DNA from: Halotalea alkalilenta DSM 17697
GTDB lineage: Bacteria > Pseudomonadota > Gammaproteobacteria > Pseudomonadales > Halomonadaceae
Reading direction: 5' to 3'
Assembly (NCBI RefSeq): GCF_000621205.1
Contig: NZ_KK211228.1
Span: 1-64,000, forward strand
Length of the DNA: 64,000 bases
Under the pieces are notes generated by a model that saw nothing but the letters and a program-made list of their open reading frames with translations, was not told the origin of the DNA and ran no database searches. The translations under genes and the position numbers were made by a program. Positions 58,462 through 64,000 of this stretch are shown piece after piece (position 1 is the first letter of the stretch; each line of letters begins with the position of its first letter).

Positions 58462-59235
58462 TCACTTGGTGGTATAGCCGCCGTTGATCAGCAGAGTCTG
58501 TCCGGTGGTCCACCAGCCGTCGCTGACCAAGTGGCGGATCAGCGGGACGACGTCCTCGATATCGGTCAGCCCGGTCTTGGAGAACGCCGACAGCGCGGCG
58601 GCGCTCTTGTGGTAGGCCACTGCGTCGTCGCCCTCGGCCGGATAGAAGAACGGAGTATCCATTGGCCCCGGGCCGACGGCGGTGACCGAGATTCCACGCT
58701 CGCCGAACTCCTTGGCCGCCGCCCGGGTGAAGTGCTCCACCGGTGCCTTGGTACCAGCGTAGGCTGCATAGAAGGGCGTGAACGCACCGAGCAGCGAGGT
58801 GACCAGGGTCACGATCTTGCCGTGGTCATTGAGCTGCCGGCCCGCTTCTTTGATGAACAGGAACGCCGACTTGGCGTTCACCGCGCTCATCTCATCGTAC
58901 TCAGCCTCGCTGATGTCGATGATCGGCTTCTTCATCACCTTGCCGACCGTGTTGATCGCGATGTCGGGCCTGCCTACCGCGGCGATGGTATCGGCGAACA
59001 GCTTTTCGACCGCGCGCGCCTCGGTCAGATCGGCCTGGAAGGCCACTGCCCTGGTACCCATCGATTCGAGTGCCGCTACCGTGGCATCGGCGTCGGCCTG
59101 GGAACCGGCGCTGTGATAGTGGATGGCCACGGCCCCGGCGCCCTGTGCGGCGAGGTCGCGGGCGATCAGCGCGCCGAGGTTCTTCGCCCCGCCAGTGATG
59201 AGCGCGACCTTGCCTTTGATCGAATGGTCAGCCAT
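58462..59235 (-). CDS. Short-chain dehydrogenase/reductase
   Basis: 257 residues. Classical SDR: cofactor loop ITGGAKNLGALIARDLAAQG, active-site Ser in TLVTSLLG and YAAYAGTK (Tyr-x3-Lys), VNAKSAFLF for the Asn. GGAGATCC before the ATG gives a ribosome site. The gene is next to a sugar-kinase/ABC operon, so a polyol or sugar substrate is plausible but not shown. Confidence 0.9.
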   Translation of the reverse strand: MADHSIKGKVALITGGAKNLGALIARDLAAQGAGAVAIHYHSAGSQADADATVAALESMGTRAVAFQADLTEARAVEKLFADTIAAVGRPDIAINTVGKVMKKPIIDISEAEYDEMSAVNAKSAFLFIKEAGRQLNDHGKIVTLVTSLLGAFTPFYAAYAGTKAPVEHFTRAAAKEFGERGISVTAVGPGPMDTPFFYPAEGDDAVAYHKSAAALSAFSKTGLTDIEDVVPLIRHLVSDGWWTTGQTLLINGGYTTK

Positions 59236-59429
59236 GGAGGATCTCCTTGAAGTCCGGGGTTGAACATTCGAGCTTAGACCGTCGGACTCGCTGGATCAGC
59301 GGCGTGAAGCTGGATGGATTGGTCAGAAAACCTGACCAATCGAGCCCGCGGCATCGACGCGCTCGGCGAACTGGTTCTCGATGCCGTAGCCTTCGGGCTC
59401 GCTCAGCGGTCCAGTCGATCGCGGCCTGC

Positions 59430-61016
59430 CTATTGGCGATGCCCGCTCTCCAGCCGGCCGTCGAACAGTTCGCAGAAGGCGCGATAGCGCGCTTCGTGAA
59501 GCTCGCGCGTTGCCGGATCGGGTTCGAGTACATGCTCACCAGGGGCAAGGTCGCGGGCGACGGCGAGCAGGTCGCCGCCGTGCGTCGGTGCCATGGCGGC
59601 CACGGCCGCTCCCAGCAATACGGGTTCTGGTGCTTCGGAGAGCACCACTCGGCATCCGGTGCCATCGGCATAGAGCTTGCGTAGCAGCGGCGAGCGATTG
59701 TGTCCGCCGCTCAGGTGAAGGGTGTCGATCGCATAGCCATAGTGGTTCATGCGTTCGATGATCGCACGGGTGCCGTAAACCAGTGCGGTTGCCGCAGCCC
59801 AATACACCTTGATGAAACTCTCCCGCGGTGACTCCAGGGTGAGGCCGACGATGGCGCCGCGCATCTGCGGGTCGGCCAGCGGCGAGCGGTTACCGATGAA
59901 GTCCGGGCGCAGGTGAATCTCGGGGGCGGGGTCGCCGCTTTCCAGACGCGCCAGCAGCAGCGCCGAGAGCGCGCCGTGCGGGTCGTTGCCGAACTCGCTG
60001 CCGGCGCTGAAGAGCGCAACGATATGATCGAGCAGCGCGCCGGAGAGGCTCTGACCGCCTTCGTTGGCGAAGAAGCCGTCGCACAGCGCGCCGGGATAGG
60101 GCCCCCATACGCCCGGTATCTCGCAACGCTTGGGATGGGCGCCGATATGGCAGGTCGAGGTGCCTGCGATGATCGCCAGGCGGTGTGTCGCATCGCGATC
60201 GAGGCTGCGTCCCAGGGTGCCCATCGCGCCGGCGTAGGCGTCGATCATACCCACCGCGAACAGGCACTCGGTGGAGAGGCCGAGATCCGCGGCTGCCCGC
60301 TCGCTGAGATGGCCCAGCGGTTCGCCCACGGCTGCAGCGTCTTCGCCGAGCCCGGCGCGCTCGACCACGTCGGCCATATCGACACGCGCGAGGAAGTCCT
60401 GGTCCCAGCCGTGGTCCGGACGCGGGTCGAAGGTCCATTTGCACGCCAGCATGCATACCGAACGCCGGTCGATCCCGGTGCAGTGATAGCCGAGCCAGTC
60501 ACCGAGGTCGGCGGCGTAGCCGATCCGTGCGTAGAGCTCCGGCCGCTGGCGTTTGAGCCACATCAGCTTGGGTATCTGCATCTCGGGCGACATCACGCCG
60601 CCGAGGTTGTCGAGCGGCGCACCGCCGGTAGCGGTGCACTCGGCCGCCTCGTTGGTCGCGCGATGGTCCATCCATACGATGATGTTCCACATCTCATCGC
60701 CCGGGGAAAGCGCCAGCGGCGCGCGCGCTTGATCCAGCAGCACCAGCGAGCAGGTCGCACTCACCGACATACTGGCCACGGCGGCGGGCTCGACGCCCGC
60801 TTGTGCCACGGCGCGGCGGGTCGAGTCGCAGATCGCTCGCCAGATGTCGGTGGTGCTCTGTTCGACATGGTGGTCGAAGGGGCGGTGCTGGGCGATCGGC
60901 GCCTTGGCTTCGCCGAGCAGTACGCCGCGGTCGTCGAAGACGCCTACGCGGGCGCTGCCGGTGCCGATGTCGACGCTGAGAAAGCAAGTGGATCGGGTCA
61001 TGTTCGAGCTGCTCAC
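59430..61016 (-). CDS. FGGY-family pentulose kinase, D-ribulokinase-like
   Basis: 528 residues. Two actin-fold domains: SVDIGTGSARVGVFDDRGVLLGEAKAPI, SATCSLVLLD, WMDHRATNEA, NLGGVMSPEMQIPKLMWLKRQRPEL, AIIAGTSTCHIGAHPKRCEIPGVWGPY, and the ATP-end motif LHLSGGHNRSPLLRKLYADGTG. The arrangement matches the FGGY protein group that phosphorylates D-ribulose and similar ketopentoses. A GTG at 61016 overlaps the permease stop (GTGA); the ATG at 61001 is the alternative start. Last gene of an ABC sugar operon, so it phosphorylates the imported pentose or pentitol derivative. Confidence 0.87.
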   Translation of the reverse strand: MSSSNMTRSTCFLSVDIGTGSARVGVFDDRGVLLGEAKAPIAQHRPFDHHVEQSTTDIWRAICDSTRRAVAQAGVEPAAVASMSVSATCSLVLLDQARAPLALSPGDEMWNIIVWMDHRATNEAAECTATGGAPLDNLGGVMSPEMQIPKLMWLKRQRPELYARIGYAADLGDWLGYHCTGIDRRSVCMLACKWTFDPRPDHGWDQDFLARVDMADVVERAGLGEDAAAVGEPLGHLSERAAADLGLSTECLFAVGMIDAYAGAMGTLGRSLDRDATHRLAIIAGTSTCHIGAHPKRCEIPGVWGPYPGALCDGFFANEGGQSLSGALLDHIVALFSAGSEFGNDPHGALSALLLARLESGDPAPEIHLRPDFIGNRSPLADPQMRGAIVGLTLESPRESFIKVYWAAATALVYGTRAIIERMNHYGYAIDTLHLSGGHNRSPLLRKLYADGTGCRVVLSEAPEPVLLGAAVAAMAPTHGGDLLAVARDLAPGEHVLEPDPATRELHEARYRAFCELFDGRLESGHRQ

Positions 61017-61996
61017 GATCGTTTGAGGAAGGGCATGCGCAGTGTCATGACGACGATCAGAAATGCGCCCCAGACGGCGATGGAGAGATGCTGGCTGGCA
61101 CCCATCAGGTTCATGCCCGAAGCGATCACCTGAAGGCTCATCAAGCCGAGCACCAGCGGCAATACGCGCCCGAAGCCACCGAACGGGTTGGCGCCGGCAA
61201 GGAAGCAGGCGAGCACCGTGATCAGTAGATAGCTCTCGCCGTGGCCCACCCGCACGGAGTTGAAACGCGCCAGCATCACCATGCCGGCGATCGCCGCCAG
61301 CAGCCCCGAGATGGTGTAGAGCGTGATCAGTACTCGGCGTACGTCGATGCCTGAATATTCAGTGGCGCGCAGATTGGAGCCGACCATGTGGATCGAAAAC
61401 CCCGTGCGGGTGAACTGCATGAAATAGGCCAACGCGGCCGCGGCGAGCAGAAAGACCAGTATGGGAACCGGGACGCCCAGTACGCTTCCGCCGCCAATCC
61501 ATTGAAAGCTTGCCGGCATGCCGGAAATGCCGCCGCCACGGGTGAGGAATTCTCCCAGCCCTTGGAGGAAGATCATCACGCCGAGGGAGACCAGGATCGG
61601 GTGCGCGCCGACCCGGGCGACGATGACACCGATCAGAAAACCCGCCGCGGCGCCCACGGCGAGTCCGGCGCCGACGCTGACGACGAGGCCTAGCGCCCCG
61701 GCATCCCCGAGCGCGTTCTGCACCAGCCAGGCCGTGGTCAGCCCGGCGATGTTGGCGGTGAAGGTGACCGCCAGATTGAGTCCGCCCGAGATGATCGGCA
61801 GCAGCATCGCCAGCGACAGCAGGCCCAGTTCGGGAAGCTGCACGGCCATCGATCGGATGTTGGCGCCGCTCAGAAAGCCCGGCGCCATCAGGGTGAAGAA
61901 GCCGAAGCTCGCGGCCAGCAGCAGCGCCATGACGCCGATCTCGAGCGTGTCGGTACTCAGGCGTAGGCGCCGGCGGGCGGATGATGCGATGGTCAT
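61013..61996 (-). CDS. Ribose-type ABC transporter permease (second)
   Basis: 327 residues with about ten membrane helices. RbsC-type permease: LLPIISGGLNLAVTFTANIAGL, VARVGAHPILVSLGVMIFLQGLGEFLTRGGG, HMVGSNLRATEYSGIDVRRV, and the coupling region GHGESYLLITVLACFLAGANPFGG. ATGA overlaps link it to the other permease and the kinase. It works as a heterodimer with the next permease; the substrate-binding protein is not in the window and may be further upstream, beyond the right edge. Confidence 0.92.
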   Translation of the reverse strand: MTIASSARRRLRLSTDTLEIGVMALLLAASFGFFTLMAPGFLSGANIRSMAVQLPELGLLSLAMLLPIISGGLNLAVTFTANIAGLTTAWLVQNALGDAGALGLVVSVGAGLAVGAAAGFLIGVIVARVGAHPILVSLGVMIFLQGLGEFLTRGGGISGMPASFQWIGGGSVLGVPVPILVFLLAAAALAYFMQFTRTGFSIHMVGSNLRATEYSGIDVRRVLITLYTISGLLAAIAGMVMLARFNSVRVGHGESYLLITVLACFLAGANPFGGFGRVLPLVLGLMSLQVIASGMNLMGASQHLSIAVWGAFLIVVMTLRMPFLKRS

Positions 61997-62982
61997 GAGC
62001 GGGCCTCCCTGGCCATTGCGCGCTGGGGCAGCAGTTTGTCGAGATTGCTACAGGTGATCGCAGCAAGAATGATGAAACCGACGATCATGCGGAAGGCATA
62101 GGGCGTCACGCCGAGCAGGTTGAGCCCGTTCTGGACCACGGCGAGCAACAGCACCCCCAGCAGTGCGCCGGTGACGGAACCGCGGCCGCCGCCCAGCGTC
62201 GCGCCGCCCAGCACCACGGCGGCGAGAATCGGCAGCTCTTGGCCGATCAGCGCGTTGGGCACGACTTCCTGCACGATGTGCGCCTGCATCAGTCCGGCGA
62301 CTCCGGCGCACATCCCCAGCCAGCCGTAGGCGAAGGCGTGGATCAGGCCGACCCGGACGCCGGAGCGCCTGGCCGCCTCGGGACTGGAGCCGAAGCCATA
62401 GATGGCGCGGCCGAAACCGGTGCGGGTGAGAATGAAGCCGGTGGCCAGGCTGATCACCGCCATCACCGCGACCGGGAGATAGAGCGTGGCGCTACCGCGA
62501 GTGGCGGGCAGGTCGATCAGCGGTACCGCGTAATAGAGCCAGTCGGGAACGTCATAGATCGACACGCCGCCGGTGAAGACCATCAGCAGGCCGAAGTAGA
62601 GATTGAAGGTGGCGATGGTGACGATGATCGAGACGATGCGAAAACGGTAGATCAGCAAAGCGTTGAACAGTCCGAGCAGGGTGCCTATGGCCATCGAAAG
62701 CGCGATGCCGAACAGCCAGTTGCCGCCGCCGATCGAGATGAGCAGCGTCATCACCACGTATTGCACCACCGAGGCCGCAACGGCGAAGGAGATATCGATG
62801 CCTCCGGCGATCAGCACGACCACCAGTCCGGCGGCGAAGATCATGTTCACCGATTGGTTGTTGAGCAGGTCGAACAGGTTCTGAACCGTCAGAAAGTTTT
62901 CCGTGGTCAGGCTCAGCACGACACCAAGTCCCAGGATGATGAGTGCCAGCACGCCTTCGGTACCGAGGTGAAGCCTACGCAT
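61993..62982 (-). CDS. Ribose-type ABC transporter permease (first)
   Basis: 329 residues. Same family as the following permease: VVLIAGGIDISFAVAASVVQYVVMTLL, NALLIYRFRIVSIIVTIATFNLYFGLLMVFTGG, GFGSSPEAARRSGVRVGLIHAFAYGWLGM, and LPILAAVVLGGATLGGGRGSVTGALLGVLLLAVVQNGLNLLG. It overlaps the ATPase gene by eight bases and the second permease by four. Confidence 0.92.
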   Translation of the reverse strand: MRRLHLGTEGVLALIILGLGVVLSLTTENFLTVQNLFDLLNNQSVNMIFAAGLVVVLIAGGIDISFAVAASVVQYVVMTLLISIGGGNWLFGIALSMAIGTLLGLFNALLIYRFRIVSIIVTIATFNLYFGLLMVFTGGVSIYDVPDWLYYAVPLIDLPATRGSATLYLPVAVMAVISLATGFILTRTGFGRAIYGFGSSPEAARRSGVRVGLIHAFAYGWLGMCAGVAGLMQAHIVQEVVPNALIGQELPILAAVVLGGATLGGGRGSVTGALLGVLLLAVVQNGLNLLGVTPYAFRMIVGFIILAAITCSNLDKLLPQRAMAREARS

Positions 62983-64000
62983 TGATGATCTCCTCGAGTG
63001 ACTCCTCGGTGGTGTCCGCCGGTGTGAGCTCCTGGCTCACCCGGCCCTCGCGCAGCACGATGACCCGGTCGGCGTTCATCCAGATCTCGCCGGCCTCGTC
63101 GGAAATCAGGATGATCGCCATGCCATCGTCGGCCAGCTGCCGGATGATCTCGAAAATGCCGGCCTTGGCGCCGATGTCCACGCCCACGGTCGGGCAATCG
63201 AGGATCAGTACTTCGGGTTTGGTCGCCAGCCACTTGGCGATGACCACTCGCTGCTGATTGCCGCCGGAGAGCGACGACACCGCAAGCTCCGCGTCGCTGA
63301 CTTTCGTTCCCAGGCGGCGAATCCACTCGGCGGTGAGCGCTCGGACCCGCCAAGGGGCGAGAAAGCCTCTGGGCTTTTCCAGTTCGCCGAGCACGGTAAC
63401 GGCGGTATTCATGTTGATCGACTGGCTTTGCACCAGTCCCAGATTGAGGCGGTCTTCGGAGACATAGGCGATACCGTGGCGGATCGCATCCCGATTGGAG
63501 CGTAGCGTCAGCCGCTTGCCGTGCATGCGCATCTCGCCTGCGGTGGGCTGGGTCATTCCGAAGACGACATGTGCGAGTTCCGTGCGCCCAGCGCCGAGCA
63601 GCCCGGTGAGGCCGAGGATTTCACCGCGGTTGAGGGTCAGCGAGACATCTTCGAACTCGCCGCGACGGCTCAGGCCGCGGAGCTCCAGCACCGGCTCGCC
63701 AGAGGGAGCGGTCTGCCGCGGGACGAGATTCAGCTCCTGCCCCGTCATCAGCTGCGAGAGCCGCGCCTGGGTCATTCCCTCGGTGGGGTAGGTGCCTACC
63801 AGCTTACCGTTACGCAGTACGGTGACCCGCTGGCAGACCGCCAGGACCTCGGCCAGACGGTGGCTGACGAAGACGATGGAGATACCCTGGGCGGAGAGCG
63901 CTCGGGTGAGGTCGAGCAAGGTGCGCACCTCATTGCGGGTCAGCGAGGCGGTGGGCTCGTCCATGAAAATGATTCGCGCGCCGGCGCGCAGTACGCGGGC
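62975..64000 (-). CDS. Ribose-type ABC transporter ATP-binding protein, partial at the 5' end
   Basis: The gene runs off the right edge; 342 codons are visible. Walker B of the first cassette is read as RIIFMDEPTASLT, then VSHRLAEVLAVCQRVTVLRNG. The second cassette has the shortened Walker A typical of RbsA/MglA-type proteins (GLTGLLGAGRTELA), the signature SSLSGGNQQRVVIAKWL, and ILDCPTVGVDIGAKAG, where the Walker B glutamate is replaced by Cys. That makes the second site probably inactive, as in related sugar ATPases. It is the first visible gene of the operon with the two permeases and the kinase. Confidence 0.92.
   Translation of the reverse strand, partial: ARVLRAGARIIFMDEPTASLTRNEVRTLLDLTRALSAQGISIVFVSHRLAEVLAVCQRVTVLRNGKLVGTYPTEGMTQARLSQLMTGQELNLVPRQTAPSGEPVLELRGLSRRGEFEDVSLTLNRGEILGLTGLLGAGRTELAHVVFGMTQPTAGEMRMHGKRLTLRSNRDAIRHGIAYVSEDRLNLGLVQSQSINMNTAVTVLGELEKPRGFLAPWRVRALTAEWIRRLGTKVSDAELAVSSLSGGNQQRVVIAKWLATKPEVLILDCPTVGVDIGAKAGIFEIIRQLADDGMAIILISDEAGEIWMNADRVIVLREGRVSQELTPADTTEESLEEIINA

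Overview
This window comes from a high-GC gammaproteobacterium. The gene orders cbpA-cbpM, ccmABCDEFGHI, smc-zipA-ligA, mnmC/yciI/yciB, glrK-qseG, xseA and guaB-guaA, and the style of the proteins, point to the Halomonadaceae. That placement is inference from gene content; no marker gene settles the genus. About two thirds of the window is conserved chromosome. The last third is accessory.

Region by region: 1-3.3 kb holds the tail of sucB, a Crp/Fnr regulator, a long intergenic region with a perfect FNR-type box, a butanediol dehydrogenase and tRNA-Arg(ACG). 3.5-7.2 kb holds dusC, cbpA-cbpM, yigZ and a LexA-like S24 protease without a DNA-binding domain, behind an SOS box. 7.5-14.5 kb is a complete cytochrome c maturation operon, ccmABCDEFGHI, followed by smc, zipA (with a very long charged linker) and ligA. 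22.6-25.6 kb has yheU, a DcuS/CitA-type sensor with its response regulator, and a candidate small RNA. 25.6-31.6 kb has mnmC, a cluster of DnaA-box-like sites, yciI, yciB, a PHP phosphoesterase (yciV), yciO and a CYTH phosphatase. 31.7-37.3 kb has the DUF47/Pit phosphate pair, argA and glrK-qseG without glrR. 37.4-42.3 kb has xseA, guaB and guaA.

The 3' end of guaA is a known integration site for genomic islands. Directly behind it (42.3-48 kb) lies a decayed island: repeats that look like integrase arm sites, a tyrosine integrase with two internal deletions, an intact class II Fic protein, an AbiEi-type antitoxin wreck, a two-gene HicA-like/HTH module whose toxin-like gene carries an in-frame TGA, an intact TIR-domain protein with an unrecognised C-terminal half, and a short HipA remnant. 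This is the most likely home of an undescribed defence or toxin-antitoxin system.

48-64 kb is a metabolic accessory region: SnoaL-like protein, a deleted oxidoreductase, TetR, quinone-reductase-like and aldo/keto reductases, a chemoreceptor, a TetR-controlled operon (unknown protein, TetR, orphan peptide-type binding protein) with a well-formed operator on its promoter, LysR, SDR, and a minus-strand sugar operon (ribose-type ABC ATPase, two permeases, D-ribulokinase-like FGGY kinase) that runs off the right edge. No rRNA, CRISPR array or complete insertion sequence was seen.
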